Part shown: piece after piece, positions 1-9,553 of the stretch
How positions within the stretch are numbered: position 1 is the stretch's first letter
How the letters are laid out: every line of letters starts with the position of its first letter
DNA from: Atlantibacter sp032062175
Lineage (GTDB): Bacteria; Pseudomonadota; Gammaproteobacteria; Enterobacterales; Enterobacteriaceae
Assembly (NCBI RefSeq): GCF_032062175.1
Contig: NZ_DAMBQK010000009.1
Span: forward strand, 90,324 to 154,323
Length of the DNA: 64,000 nt
Reading direction: 5' to 3'
Made by a program: the position numbers and the translations under genes
Notes under the pieces: generated by a model
What the model saw: the letters and a program-made list of their open reading frames with translations, nothing else
What the model was told of the DNA's origin: nothing
Database searches by the model: none

Positions 1-870
1 ATAGACTTCCGGGTCGATGCCGACGTTACGCAGTACGTTCGGGTGCACCATGCCGCAGCCCAGCACTTCCAGCCACTTACCGTTTTTACCCATCACATCC
101 ACTTCAGCGGACGGTTCGGTAAACGGGAAATAGGATGGACGGAAGCGGATCTGCAAATCTTCTTCGAAGAAGTTTTCCAGGAAATTGTGCAGCGTACCCT
201 TCAGGTTGGTGAAGCTGATATTTTTATCAACGATCAGGCCTTCCATCTGATGGAACATCGGGGTGTGGGTCTGGTCGTAATCGTTACGGTAGACGCGGCC
301 CGGCGCGATGATGCGGATAGGCGGCTGCTGGTTTTCCATGGTGCGGATCTGCACGCCGGAGGTCTGGGTACGCAGCAGACGGGTGGCGTCAAACCAGAAA
401 GTATCGTGATCGGCGCGCGCCGGGTGGTGGCCCGGAATATTCAGCGCGTCGAAATTATGGTAATCGTCTTCGATTTCCGGGCCCGTTGCCACGGTAAAGC
501 CCAGTTCGCCGAAGAAACTTTCAATACGATCGATAGTGCGGGTCACCGGATGCAGGCCGCCATTCTCAATGCGACGGCCCGGCAGAGAAACATCAATGGT
601 TTCTTCGGCGAGGCGGGCATTTAGCGCGGCACTTTCGAGATCGGATTTACGGGCGTTCAGCGCTTGCTGGACCTGCTCTTTGGCTTCGTTAATCACCGCG
701 CCTGCTGCCGGACGCTCTTCTGGCGGCAGTTCACGCAGGGTGGTCATTTGAAGGGTCAGGTGCCCTTTCTTGCCCAGATATTCGACGCGTACGTTATCTA
801 ACGCGGCAACATCAGAGGCCTGGTCTATAGCTGCCTTTGCACTGGCAACCAGCTCTGCGAGATGTGGCAT
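1..870 (-). CDS. pheS: Phenylalanyl-tRNA synthetase alpha subunit (3' end outside window)
   Basis: Catalytic subunit of the cytoplasmic alpha2beta2 enzyme that charges tRNA-Phe. The ATG at 870 gives a protein opening MPHLAELVASAKAAID. The N-terminal coiled-coil arm (about residues 1-85) is followed by the class II core, with the motif 2 region around GRVYRNDYDQTHTPMFHQME. About 290 codons are present before the window edge, so the last part of the gene is missing. It follows pheM and the attenuator, and pheT is expected next. Regulation through pheM attenuation is established in E. coli and its elements are visible here. Confidence 0.98.
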   Translation of the reverse strand, partial: MPHLAELVASAKAAIDQASDVAALDNVRVEYLGKKGHLTLQMTTLRELPPEERPAAGAVINEAKEQVQQALNARKSDLESAALNARLAEETIDVSLPGRRIENGGLHPVTRTIDRIESFFGELGFTVATGPEIEDDYHNFDALNIPGHHPARADHDTFWFDATRLLRTQTSGVQIRTMENQQPPIRIIAPGRVYRNDYDQTHTPMFHQMEGLIVDKNISFTNLKGTLHNFLENFFEEDLQIRFRPSYFPFTEPSAEVDVMGKNGKWLEVLGCGMVHPNVLRNVGIDPEVY

Positions 871-923
871 GGTTTTCCTCATAATAGTGGCGCATACGCC
901 TGAGTAGTGATTGTTCTGTCGAC

Positions 924-954
924 CAAAAAAAAAGCCTCCACGATGGAGGCTTTT
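924..954 (-). terminator. phe operon attenuator terminator
   Basis: On the minus strand, a GC-rich hairpin (AAAGCCTCCA and its complement around a 3-nt loop) is followed by about ten T residues at 933-924. It lies between the pheM leader peptide and pheS, where the E. coli attenuator sits. When charged tRNA-Phe is plentiful, transcription should stop here. Confidence 0.93.
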
Positions 955-998
955 GGCGTTTATTTTCCGTTTCTTTCTTACGCGCAAGCCCCCTGAGA

Positions 999-1043
999 TC
1001 AGGTGCTAAAGTAAAAAAAGAAGCGGAAAATAGCAGCGTTCAT
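999..1043 (-). CDS. pheM: phe operon leader peptide PheM
   Basis: Fourteen-codon reading frame translating to [14 protein letters not shown], identical to the E. coli leader as I remember it. Five of the fourteen residues are Phe, so a ribosome stalls when charged tRNA-Phe is scarce, and this prevents the downstream terminator at 924-954 from forming. It starts at the ATG at 1043 and ends in TGA at 999. Its role is regulatory; the peptide itself has no known function. Confidence 0.95.
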
Positions 1044-1079
1044 GCTTGCAGTTACCTTATTTCTTGAAGCTAATTCGTC

Positions 1080-1109
1080 TATTGAAAGGCTATCAGGTTG
1101 AAATGTCAA
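1080..1109 (-). promoter_or_regulatory. pheM-pheST promoter (sigma-70)
   Basis: A perfect TTGACA (-35, 1109-1104) and a weak TCAATA (-10, 1085-1080) lie 18 bp apart on the minus strand, about 40 bp before pheM. Placed between the rplT terminator and the leader peptide, it would drive pheMST independently of the thrS-rplT transcript. Confidence 0.7.
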
Positions 1110-1127
1110 TAAAACGAAGGCCAGAAA

Positions 1128-1152
1128 GCAAAAGAGGGAGCAAGCTCCCTCC
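1128..1152 (-). terminator. Terminator downstream of rplT
   Basis: Perfect 8-bp stem (GAGGGAGC / GCTCCCTC, 1134-1151) with a tiny loop, 13 bp after the rplT stop. It is followed on the minus strand by a short, interrupted T run. It probably ends part of the thrS-infC-rpmI-rplT transcript; the weak T tract suggests read-through into pheM. Confidence 0.75.
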
Positions 1153-1163
1153 TTCAAACTGGC

Positions 1164-1520
1164 TTATGCCAGAGCTGCTTTCGCTTTTTCAACCAGGGCA
1201 GAGAATGCCACTTTGTCGAATACGGCGATGTCAGCCAGAATCTTACGGTCGATTTCAACAGAGGCTTTTTTCAGGCCGTTGATGAATTTGCTGTAAGAGA
1301 TACCGTTCTGACGTGCTGCTGCGTTGATACGCGCAATCCACAGTTGACGGAACTGACGCTTACGTTGACGACGGTCACGGTAAGCATACTGACCAGCTTT
1401 GATAACAGCCTGGAAGGCAACGCGGTATACGCGTGAACGCGCACCGTAGTAGCCTTTAGCTTGTTTCAAAATTTTCTTGTGACGTGCGCGTGCAATTACA
1501 CCACGTTTTACGCGAGCCAT
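1164..1520 (-). CDS. rplT: 50S ribosomal protein L20
   Basis: 118-residue basic protein starting MARVKRGVIARARHKK, full length for bacterial L20. It binds 23S rRNA early in large-subunit assembly. Free L20 also represses translation of rpmI-rplT by binding upstream of rpmI, which is established in E. coli. The gene follows rpmI by 47 bp, so the two are translated from one message. An AGGAG ribosome binding site precedes the ATG at 1520. Confidence 0.99.
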   Translation of the reverse strand: MARVKRGVIARARHKKILKQAKGYYGARSRVYRVAFQAVIKAGQYAYRDRRQRKRQFRQLWIARINAAARQNGISYSKFINGLKKASVEIDRKILADIAVFDKVAFSALVEKAKAALA

Positions 1521-1567
1521 AGTGCTCTCCTGTTTCTATTCTGTAAAAAAGTTAAAAGATAAACGGC

Positions 1568-2406
<839 letters not shown>

Positions 2407-2409
2407 ACC

Positions 2410-4338
2410 TTATTCCTCCAGTTGTTGAAGACTGCGGCTGCGAATCTCGTGTTGCAGCTTCTCAATCACTTCACTTACGTCCAGGCTTCCCAGGTCTTTC
2501 CCGCGGCGAGTGCGAACGGCAACTTTGCCTGCTTCCACTTCTTTATCACCACAGACCAACATATACGGGACACGACGTAAAGTGTGCTCGCGGATTTTAA
2601 AGCCAATCTTCTCGTTTCTCAAGTCCGCTTTTACTCGAATGCCCGCATTTTGTAGTTTACGGGTCAATTCGTTAACGTATTCGGACTGCGAATCGGTGAT
2701 ATTCATCACCACCACCTGCACCGGAGCCAGCCATGTCGGGAAGAAACCGGCGAACTCTTCAGTCAGAATACCGATGAAGCGTTCCATGGAACCCAGAATC
2801 GCACGGTGGATCATCACCGGCACCTGACGGTCGTTGTTTTCAGCAACATACGACGCGCCAAGACGCTGTGGCAGCGAGAAGTCTAGCTGAACTGTACCAC
2901 ATTGCCAGGCGCGGTCGAGGCAATCGTACAGCGTAAACTCGATTTTCGGGCCGTAAAACGCGCCTTCGCCGAGCTGATATTCAAACGGAATACCGTTTTC
3001 TTCCAGCGCTACCGCCAGGTCCGCCTCAGCGCGATCCCACATCTCATCGCTACCGATACGTTTTTCTGGACGCGTCGACAATTTAACCACAATTTTCTCG
3101 AAACCGAAGGTGCTGTACATGTCGTAAACCAGGCGAATACAGCCGTTGACTTCGTCACGCACCTGCTCTTCAGTACAGAAAATGTGGGCATCGTCCTGGG
3201 TAAAGCCGCGTACGCGCATCAGTCCATGCAGCGCGCCTGATGGCTCGTTACGGTGGCAGCTACCGAACTCCGCCATACGCAGCGGCAGATCGCGGTAGGA
3301 TTTCAGGCCCTGGTTGAAGATTTGAATGTGGCCCGGGCAGTTCATCGGCTTGATGCAGTATTCACGGTTCTCGGAAGAGGTGGTGAACATTGCATCCTTG
3401 TAGTTTTCCCAGTGGCCCGTTTTTTCCCACAGGACACGATCCATCATGAACGGACCTTTTACTTCCTGGTACTGGTACTCTTTCAGTTTGGAACGAACAA
3501 ACACTTCCAGTTCACGGAAGATAGTCCAGCCGTCGTTGTGCCAGAACACCATGCCCGGCGCTTCTTCCTGCATGTGATACAGGTCGAGCTGCTTGCCGAT
3601 TTTACGGTGATCGCGCTTCGCGGCTTCTTCTAAACGCTGCAAATAGGCGTTCAGGGCTTTTTTATCTGCCCAGGCGGTGCCGTAGATACGCTGCAACATC
3701 TTGTTGTTGCTGTCGCCGCGCCAGTAGGCCCCTGCCGTTTTCATTAATTTGAAATGATGGCAGAAACGCATGTTCGGCACGTGCGGGCCACGGCACATAT
3801 CTACATATTCTTCATGATGATACAAGCCAGGCTTATCATCATGGGCAATGTTTTCGTCAAGAATGGAAACCTTGTAGCTTTCGCCTCGGTTCACAAAGGT
3901 TTCACGGGCTTCATGCCAGCTGACCTTTTTCTTGATGACGTCGTAATTTTTCTCTGCCAGCGCGTGCATACGTTTTTCGAGGGCGTCGAGATCTTCCTGG
4001 GTCAGGGTGTTTTCCAGATCAACGTCATAGTAGAAGCCATTATCCACCACCGGACCGATTGCCATTTTGGTATTCGGCCAGAGTTGCTTAATGGCATGAC
4101 CCAGTAAGTGCGCGCAGGAGTGGCGGATAATCTCCAGTCCTTCGTCATCCTTTGCGGTGATAATAGCCAGTTGCGAATCCTGTTCAATCAGGTCGCTGGC
4201 ATCGACTAATTCACCATTAACGCGGCCTGCGATACAGGCTTTTGCGAGACCCGGACCAATGTCCAGGGCAACATCCATGGGGCTTACAGCGTGGTCATAA
4301 TGGCGTTGACTGCCATCAGGAAGAGTAATAACGGGCAT
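2410..4338 (-). CDS. thrS: Threonyl-tRNA synthetase
   Basis: 642 residues, the E. coli length. Order of domains: TGS-like N1 (about 1-60); the N2 editing domain (about 63-240) with zinc-like motifs HSCAHLLGHA and MCRGPHVP, which removes mischarged Ser; the class II core with zinc-binding Cys in MNCPGH; and the C-terminal anticodon-binding domain (about 535-642). It is a cytoplasmic homodimer that charges tRNA-Thr. First gene of the operon; infC begins 3 bp later. ThrRS represses its own translation by binding a tRNA-like leader (see 4360-4380). Confidence 0.99.
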   Translation of the reverse strand: MPVITLPDGSQRHYDHAVSPMDVALDIGPGLAKACIAGRVNGELVDASDLIEQDSQLAIITAKDDEGLEIIRHSCAHLLGHAIKQLWPNTKMAIGPVVDNGFYYDVDLENTLTQEDLDALEKRMHALAEKNYDVIKKKVSWHEARETFVNRGESYKVSILDENIAHDDKPGLYHHEEYVDMCRGPHVPNMRFCHHFKLMKTAGAYWRGDSNNKMLQRIYGTAWADKKALNAYLQRLEEAAKRDHRKIGKQLDLYHMQEEAPGMVFWHNDGWTIFRELEVFVRSKLKEYQYQEVKGPFMMDRVLWEKTGHWENYKDAMFTTSSENREYCIKPMNCPGHIQIFNQGLKSYRDLPLRMAEFGSCHRNEPSGALHGLMRVRGFTQDDAHIFCTEEQVRDEVNGCIRLVYDMYSTFGFEKIVVKLSTRPEKRIGSDEMWDRAEADLAVALEENGIPFEYQLGEGAFYGPKIEFTLYDCLDRAWQCGTVQLDFSLPQRLGASYVAENNDRQVPVMIHRAILGSMERFIGILTEEFAGFFPTWLAPVQVVVMNITDSQSEYVNELTRKLQNAGIRVKADLRNEKIGFKIREHTLRRVPYMLVCGDKEVEAGKVAVRTRRGKDLGSLDVSEVIEKLQHEIRSRSLQQLEE

Positions 4339-4359
4339 TTTTTGTCCTTATTCGCAGTG

Positions 4360-4380
4360 GTGACCCACACGAAAGATCAC
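4360..4380 (-). promoter_or_regulatory. thrS translational operator hairpin with CGU loop
   Basis: On the minus strand, GTGATC and GGTCAC pair around a loop containing TTTCGTGTG. The loop carries CGU, mimicking the tRNA-Thr anticodon, 22 bp upstream of the thrS ATG. This corresponds to domain 2 of the well-studied E. coli thrS operator, where ThrRS binds and blocks the ribosome. The rest of 4381-4650 holds the leader, promoter and a gene-free stretch. Confidence 0.85.
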
Positions 4381-4513
4381 ATACGAAACAGTAATATTTA
4401 ATCATTATCAACAGGTTATGGGCTGATTCCCGCTGCACTCTGCGAAATATGGTCCTTACGGCGTACGAAACGCTGCAAACACCTCGGCCCGCCAGTTGAT
4501 AACACCGCTTGCA

Positions 4514-4542
4514 ATATTACACATCATCTGCAAGGGGTTAAA
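4514..4542 (-). promoter_or_regulatory. thrS operon promoter
   Basis: TTTAAC (-35, 4542-4537) and TAATAT (-10, 4519-4514) lie 17 bp apart on the minus strand. Transcription would begin around 4505, giving a leader of roughly 165 nt, about the length known for E. coli thrS. Confidence 0.6.
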
Positions 4543-4649
4543 GGCTCTATCGATTCAAGCCGCAAGAATAAGCCATAACCACGACGGTTAATCACAAAAA
4601 AACGGCGTCGGTCAGGACTATTTTGACCAGATTGAATACGGGAAGGGGG

Positions 4650-4680
4650 AAAGAAAACAGGCCGGCGCAAACCGGCCTGG
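4650..4680 (-). terminator. ydiY terminator
   Basis: Perfect stem CAGGCCGG / CCGGCCTG with a 5-nt loop, 5 bp past the ydiY stop, followed by TTTTCTTT on the minus strand. Confidence 0.85.
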
Positions 4681-4684
4681 ATAA

Positions 4685-5443
4685 TCACATTTTATAGCCC
4701 AGCGTGACAGAAGTGCGGGTATCGGTGTGATCGGGTGCGGTTGACGGCGGATTGGAGTTCCAGGTGACGTTGTAAGCCACTTTTAATCCAAAGTGTTCGT
4801 TAATCGCAACGTTCAGTGCGGTTTCAGAGTTCACGGTGGTATCGTCCGCGCCGAACACGGAAACACCCTGGGTGAATTTCGCGTTGTCGGTGAACTGCCA
4901 TGCATACGCGCCAGAGGCATAGCCCAGCGCCTGAGTTTTGTCAGTGCCATCGGTGTATTCGTCGTAACGCACACCCGGACCGAATTCAAAACGCAGGCTG
5001 TGTACCGGCCCGTTCAGGAACTGGCGACCATAACCGGCGGTGACCACATCACGCTCGTGATAACCGTTGTAACGGTCCGTCAACCAGCTGCCCTGACCAA
5101 ACAAATAGTCGGCGTCGGTCATGTTATAACGGCTACGACCACCGAGCGCGTATTTCTCAGAAGAACGCTCGTCGTTGGAAGAGTTGTTGCTGGCATTCCC
5201 CCACAAAGACCACGCGGTGGTGCTGCCGTACCAGGTCAGCGCGCTATCGGCGGTCAGAGAGGAGCTGGTGGTATTACCAGACTGCGCCAGATAACCACCG
5301 TTGAGATAGCCTTCGAAAGGCTTTTTCGCACTGGAAGGATCATCCATGACAGTAAAAACGGAATCATCAGCGGTTGCAAAATGACTGAACAACGCGCTCC
5401 CCGCCAGCATAACCACTGCGGGTACTGTCTTTAAAAGCTTCAT
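4685..5443 (-). CDS. ydiY: YdiY, DUF481 putative outer-membrane beta-barrel protein
   Basis: 252 residues with a signal peptide (MKLLKTVPAVVMLAGSALFSHFATA, residues 1-25) and a C-terminus ending in alternating polar and aromatic strands (SVTLGYKM), typical of a small barrel. The body carries repeated amphipathic stretches such as WYGSTTAWSLWGNAS. It matches E. coli YdiY, a DUF481 protein of unknown function reported to respond to acid. Transcribed alone, divergently from pfkB; leader and promoter lie in 5444-5640. Confidence 0.93.
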   Translation of the reverse strand: MKLLKTVPAVVMLAGSALFSHFATADDSVFTVMDDPSSAKKPFEGYLNGGYLAQSGNTTSSSLTADSALTWYGSTTAWSLWGNASNNSSNDERSSEKYALGGRSRYNMTDADYLFGQGSWLTDRYNGYHERDVVTAGYGRQFLNGPVHSLRFEFGPGVRYDEYTDGTDKTQALGYASGAYAWQFTDNAKFTQGVSVFGADDTTVNSETALNVAINEHFGLKVAYNVTWNSNPPSTAPDHTDTRTSVTLGYKM

Positions 5444-5676
5444 TTAATTTTTAAGGTCCGCACAACAAAAAAAGAGACCATCACGGTCCCGGAAACTCTC
5501 CACGGGATCAACGAACCGGTCCGCTGGAAAGGTAACAAATTATAAAAAGCCACGAATGACATAGCAATGAGTTCCTGAATCATTTTTTGTATAAGAGAGA
5601 TCTGAAAATCGCTTTTAATTCATAAGGATAAAGTGTCAGCCTTCAGTGCTATTCATATTAAAAATCATAGTGTTAA

Positions 5677-5705
5677 TTGACACTTCCTCACGCCATGAGT
5701 GCTAC
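5677..5705 (+). promoter_or_regulatory. pfkB promoter
   Basis: Consensus TTGACA (5677-5682) and TGCTAC (5700-5705) spaced by 17 bp, about 30 bp before the pfkB start. An otherwise possible upstream start at 5677 would fall on this -35 element, which supports starting translation at 5737. Confidence 0.65.
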
Positions 5706-5736
5706 GCTTAGGTCAGCCCATTCAAAAGGAGGTCAT

Positions 5737-6666
5737 ATGGTTCCGGTATTTACCCTGACGCTCGCCCCGTCGCTGGACAGCGCGACGGTCACGCCGCAAA
5801 TCTACCCTGAAGGGAAATTACGCTGCACCACCCCGGTATTTGAACCTGGCGGCGGCGGAATTAATGTCGCCCGCGCAATCAGCCATTTAGGCGGCAACGC
5901 CACGGCATTATTCCCTGCCGGCGGTGCGACCGGCGAGCATCTCACTGCCCTGCTTGAGGAAGAAAACGTCAACGTCGATACCATCCCGTCACAGGACTGG
6001 ACGCGCCAGAATCTGCACGTGCACGTCGAAGCCAGCGGTGAGCAATACCGGTTTGTGATGCCCGGCGCGCATTTGTCTCAGGATGAATTCCGCCAGCTTG
6101 AGGAAAAAGTGCTGGCGCTGGAATCCGGTTCGCTGCTGGTAATCAGCGGCAGCCTTCCGCCGGGCGTCGATCTCGCTGACTTTACGCAGTTGATAAAGCG
6201 CGCCCAGCAAAACGGCCTGCGCTGCATCATCGACAGCTCCGGCGAAGCGCTGGCCGCTGCGCTGGATATCGGCGGCATTGAACTGGTGAAACCCAACCAA
6301 AAAGAGCTGGCAGCGCTGGTCGGGCGGGATTTAACGCAACCTGATGATGTGCGCCAGGCGGCGCAAGAGCTGGTGCGCAGCGGTAAAGCCAGGCGTGTGG
6401 TGGTGTCTCTCGGCCCGCAGGGCGCACTGGGTGTGGATGAAACGGATTACGTCCAGGTGGTGCCGCCGCCGGTTAAAAGCCAGAGTACCGTGGGCGCGGG
6501 CGACAGCATGGTCGGCGCAATGACGCTCAAGCTGGCTCAACAGGCGTCGTTGCTGGATATGGTGCGCTACGGCGTTGCTGCCGGGAGTGCCGCCACGCTG
6601 AATCAGGGAACCCGGCTCTGTTCCCATGAGAATACCGAAAAGATTTATCAGTATTTGCAAGGTTAG
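5737..6666 (+). CDS. pfkB: 6-phosphofructokinase isozyme 2
   Basis: 309 residues, ribokinase (PfkB) fold. It phosphorylates fructose-6-phosphate with ATP; it is the minor isozyme beside PfkA and, in E. coli, is inhibited by MgATP. Visible motifs are the N-terminal GGGGINVARA sugar-binding signature and the C-terminal STVGAGDSMVGA anion hole with catalytic Asp256. The start at 5737 follows AAAGGAGG by 4 bp and matches the E. coli length. ydiZ follows in the same direction after 80 bp. Confidence 0.98.
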   Translation: MVPVFTLTLAPSLDSATVTPQIYPEGKLRCTTPVFEPGGGGINVARAISHLGGNATALFPAGGATGEHLTALLEEENVNVDTIPSQDWTRQNLHVHVEASGEQYRFVMPGAHLSQDEFRQLEEKVLALESGSLLVISGSLPPGVDLADFTQLIKRAQQNGLRCIIDSSGEALAAALDIGGIELVKPNQKELAALVGRDLTQPDDVRQAAQELVRSGKARRVVVSLGPQGALGVDETDYVQVVPPPVKSQSTVGAGDSMVGAMTLKLAQQASLLDMVRYGVAAGSAATLNQGTRLCSHENTEKIYQYLQG

Positions 6667-6746
6667 TCTCAGCACGGTCATTTTTTGCGCAGTCACATAG
6701 CGCATCGGCTATGCTGAATTCTTCAGCTATTACAAAGAGGTGACTA

Positions 6747-7037
6747 ATGGCTAGCGGAGATATAAAGCGTTACGTTGTCACGTTCCGTTTTCATGAGGAA
6801 AACCTGACGGACATCAATGAGCTCAATAATCACCTGACCCGTGGCGGTTTTACGCTCACCATGAGCGATGACGACGGCAAAGTCCATGAGCTTGGCATCA
6901 ATACCTTTGGCCTGATCACCGCGCAAGATGAGCAGGACGTCAGAGAGTTGGCGGAAGGATTAGGCGAATCGGCCCTTGGCCAGAAACCGGAAGTGGATAT
7001 CACCACCTGGGAAGCCTGGCTGGCGGATGATTCCTGA
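6747..7037 (+). CDS. ydiZ: YdiZ, conserved protein of unknown function
   Basis: 96-residue soluble acidic protein starting MASGDIKRYVVTFRFHEENL. It closely matches E. coli YdiZ, which also follows pfkB. No signal peptide, membrane segment or catalytic motif is visible. The alternating beta-alpha-beta pattern suggests a small compact domain. AAAGAGG precedes the ATG. Its function is not known; the fixed position behind pfkB and before yniA is conserved in relatives. Confidence 0.93.
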   Translation: MASGDIKRYVVTFRFHEENLTDINELNNHLTRGGFTLTMSDDDGKVHELGINTFGLITAQDEQDVRELAEGLGESALGQKPEVDITTWEAWLADDS

Positions 7038-7140
7038 TATAAAGGCAGGTTGTCGCGTCGGGATGTGCGCCAGTTCCTGTTTTTAACCGGTAGTAATGCG
7101 CTAAGGTAATGAAATATCAGGCAACCTGGGGAGAGACATT

Positions 7141-8001
7141 ATGTGGCAAGCCATCAGTCGTCTGTTAGCAGAGCAGTTCGGCGAGCAGGAACTCACGCAG
7201 CGCACTGAATTACCCGGCGGAGAAATCCACGCCGCGTGGCGGGTGCGCTACGGTACACATAACGTGTTCGTTAAGTGTGACGATCGCGAGCTATTGCCGA
7301 TTTTCACCGCAGAGGCTGACCAACTCGCCCTGCTTGCCCGTAGTCAAACCGTCCGCGTACCTGACGTGTGGGGTGTCGGCAGCGACAGGGATTACAGCTT
7401 TGTTTTGCTGGAATACCTCGAAACCCGCCCGCTAGACGCGCATAATGCCTTCCTGCTGGGCCAGCAGTTGGCGCGTCTCCACCAGTGGAGCGACCAACCG
7501 CAGTTCGGCCTTGATTTTGACAACGACCTGTCCACGACGCCACAACCTAACGCCTGGCAGCGCAAATGGTCGACGTTTTTCGCCGAGCAGCGCATTGGCT
7601 GGCAGTTGGAGCTGGCGGCGGAGAAAGGACTGGAGTTTGGCGATATCGATCTGATTGTCGACGTGGTAGCCGCACAGTTAGCCTCCCACCAGCCTCAGCC
7701 GTCGTTATTACACGGAGACTTGTGGTCCGGGAACTGCGCGCTGGGGCCGGACGGGCCTTATATCTTCGACCCGGCCTGCTACTGGGGCGACCGCGAATGC
7801 GATCTGGCGATGCTGCCGCTGCACCCTGACCAGCCGCCGCAAATTTACGATGGCTACCAGTCTGTTTCCCCCTTACCCGCAGGCTTTCTCCAGCGCCAGC
7901 CGCTGTACCAGCTCTATACCTTGTTAAACCGCGCCATTTTGTTTGGCGGTAATCATCTGGTGGCGGCGCAAAAAGCGCTGGAAAGGATACTGGCGGCTTA
8001 A
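7141..8001 (+). CDS. yniA: YniA, fructosamine-kinase-family protein
   Basis: 286 residues of the fructosamine kinase/aminoglycoside phosphotransferase fold. The catalytic loop HGDLWSGN is at 191-198, followed by the metal-binding segment FDPACYWGDRECDLAM. Family members phosphorylate ketosamines formed by glycation of proteins so that they fall apart (protein repair); some bacterial relatives act on ribulosamines. The substrate here is inferred from family. It has its own ribosome site (GGGGAGAG) and ends at a strong terminator shared with convergent yniB. Confidence 0.95.
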   Translation: MWQAISRLLAEQFGEQELTQRTELPGGEIHAAWRVRYGTHNVFVKCDDRELLPIFTAEADQLALLARSQTVRVPDVWGVGSDRDYSFVLLEYLETRPLDAHNAFLLGQQLARLHQWSDQPQFGLDFDNDLSTTPQPNAWQRKWSTFFAEQRIGWQLELAAEKGLEFGDIDLIVDVVAAQLASHQPQPSLLHGDLWSGNCALGPDGPYIFDPACYWGDRECDLAMLPLHPDQPPQIYDGYQSVSPLPAGFLQRQPLYQLYTLLNRAILFGGNHLVAAQKALERILAA

Positions 8002-8005
8002 CGAC

Positions 8006-8032
8006 AACGCTCCCGGCCGGGAGCGTTTTTTT
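8006..8032 (+). terminator. yniA terminator
   Basis: Perfect palindrome ACGCTCCCGG/CCGGGAGCGT immediately after the yniA stop, followed by seven T residues on the plus strand. The tract runs into the stop codon of convergent yniB. Confidence 0.9.
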
Positions 8033-8567
8033 ACATAAAGCCCAACAGCTTAAAGAAGAAATACCCGGCAATAATCACAATGACCGGCAGGATATACAGC
8101 GGGAATATCTGAAGAAAAATAGTATGGCGAGGCACAACGATGCGATCTTCTAGCTGCGCTTTGGTCAGGCCGTCAGCCCCTTTCGCCTGTTCCAGAATCA
8201 ACTGGTCCTGAATGCCCTCGCGCAGGAAACGCGCCTGGCGGCTCATCCGCGCGCCGGACGCCTGTAGCGCCAGCCCGACGAAAATGAATATAAAAATAAT
8301 CCAGAACGTGACATTCGCCTGATGCGGGAAGTCAGGCAGCGGCGAGTTGTACCAGAAAAAATTCAGGAACGGCGTATTAAAGCGCATCATATCAATCATG
8401 ATATGGGCGAAATCCAGCATCACGGCATTGATGCCCGGCTGCTTTTCGCTGTGCTCATACATAAATTTCAGTACTGAAATCAGCGTTGAAATAACGGCGG
8501 GTATAAAAATAATCCACCCGGCAAGGCGTTTTATAACAGCAATGCGTCCAGCTTGTTGGTACGTCAT
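8031..8567 (-). CDS. yniB: YniB, inner-membrane protein
   Basis: 178 residues from the ATG at 8567, which has AAAAGGGG upstream and matches the E. coli YniB length. Hydrophobic segments occur near residues 12-33 (LAGWIIFIPAVISTLISVL), 88-105 (NVTFWIIFIFIFVGLALQ) and 150-176 (FPLYILPVIVIIAGYFFF), so it is a small multi-pass membrane protein. Function unknown. It converges on yniA and is divergent from hxpB. Confidence 0.92.
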   Translation of the reverse strand: MTYQQAGRIAVIKRLAGWIIFIPAVISTLISVLKFMYEHSEKQPGINAVMLDFAHIMIDMMRFNTPFLNFFWYNSPLPDFPHQANVTFWIIFIFIFVGLALQASGARMSRQARFLREGIQDQLILEQAKGADGLTKAQLEDRIVVPRHTIFLQIFPLYILPVIVIIAGYFFFKLLGFM

Positions 8568-8722
8568 TCTTTCCCCTTTTAAGACGCTACATTCTCGAAA
8601 CAAGTCTACCTGCTCAACAGATTCTCCGCCTGAAGTTTACTGCGAAATTCACAAAGCGGTAGCGATAAGCTGATTTTCAGGCTATTGATAACACGACATG
8701 TTAACCACAGGAGTGATTACCG

Positions 8723-9391
8723 ATGCCTGATTCGCGCCCGATCCTCGCCGCGATTTTCGATATGGATGGCCTGCTGATTGATTCAGAACCGCTATGGGAT
8801 AAAGCGGAACTGGAGATCATGGCGACACTTGGCGTGGACGTTTCCCGCCGCCATGAACTGCCTGATACATTAGGTTTACGCATCGACCTGGTGGTAGATC
8901 TCTGGTTTATCCACCAGCCCTGGAATGGCCCTTCAAAGGCGGAAGTGACCGATCGCATCATCACCCGGGCGATTACCCTGATTGAAGAGCAACGCCCTGC
9001 ACTGCCTGGCGTACCCGAGGCGGTGGCGCTATGCAAAGCGCAGGGGCTAAAAGTGGGCCTGGCGTCGGCATCTCCGCTGCGAATGCTGGAAAGCGTGCTG
9101 TCGATGCTTGGCTTGCGTGACCAGTTTGACGCGGTCTCATCGGCGGAAAATTTACCGTATAGTAAACCGCACCCGCAGGTTTATCTGGACGCCGCCGCCA
9201 AACTGGGCGTCGATCCGCTGTGCTGCGTCACCCTGGAAGACTCCGTTAACGGGATGATTGCCACCAAAGCCGCGCGGATGCGTTCAATTGTGGTGCCCGC
9301 TCCAGAAAATCGTGCCGACCCGCGCTGGGTCCTCGCTGACGGTAAACTCGACTCACTGGAACAGCTCACCCTCACCCATCTTCTGGGGTAA
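8723..9391 (+). CDS. hxpB: Hexitol phosphatase B (HAD family)
   Basis: 222 residues, HAD superfamily subclass I with the nucleophile motif FDMDGLL (Asp13, Asp15) near the N-terminus, a helical cap, and KPHPQVY plus TLEDSVNG as the C-terminal Lys and acidic motifs. The E. coli homolog YniC removes phosphate from 2-deoxyglucose-6-phosphate and hexitol phosphates, clearing toxic sugar phosphates from the cytoplasm. Single gene with its own terminator. Confidence 0.95.
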   Translation: MPDSRPILAAIFDMDGLLIDSEPLWDKAELEIMATLGVDVSRRHELPDTLGLRIDLVVDLWFIHQPWNGPSKAEVTDRIITRAITLIEEQRPALPGVPEAVALCKAQGLKVGLASASPLRMLESVLSMLGLRDQFDAVSSAENLPYSKPHPQVYLDAAAKLGVDPLCCVTLEDSVNGMIATKAARMRSIVVPAPENRADPRWVLADGKLDSLEQLTLTHLLG

Positions 9392-9402
9392 CTACCCACC
9401 AT

Positions 9403-9427
9403 GAAGACGGCTCAGGCCGTCTTTTTA
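9403..9427 (+). terminator. hxpB terminator
   Basis: GAAGACGGC / GCCGTCTT stem with a short loop followed by five T residues, 13 bp beyond the hxpB stop. Confidence 0.88.
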
Positions 9428-9445
9428 ATACCCCCATCATATTTT

Positions 9446-9460
9446 TGAAACATTGTTTTA
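9446..9460 (+). promoter_or_regulatory. Putative KdgR operator upstream of kduD
   Basis: TGAAACATTGTTTTA matches the palindromic KdgR consensus (TGAAACATTGTTTCA, from memory) at 14 of 15 positions. KdgR represses pectin and hexuronate breakdown genes, including kduD, until 2-keto-3-deoxygluconate is present. The box sits just upstream of the -35 element of kduD. Confidence 0.7.
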
Positions 9461-9467
9461 CTTTAAC

Positions 9468-9496
9468 TTGGTTATTTTATTTTCCCTGCCTATGAT
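9468..9496 (+). promoter_or_regulatory. kduD promoter
   Basis: TTGGTT (9468-9473) and TATGAT (9491-9496) with the ideal 17-bp spacing, about 57 bp before the kduD ATG. Confidence 0.6.
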
Positions 9497-9553
9497 TCTG
9501 TTGCCAGGCGTGCGGGCGCATGTCGATTACATCCAATGGATAATGAGGTCGTT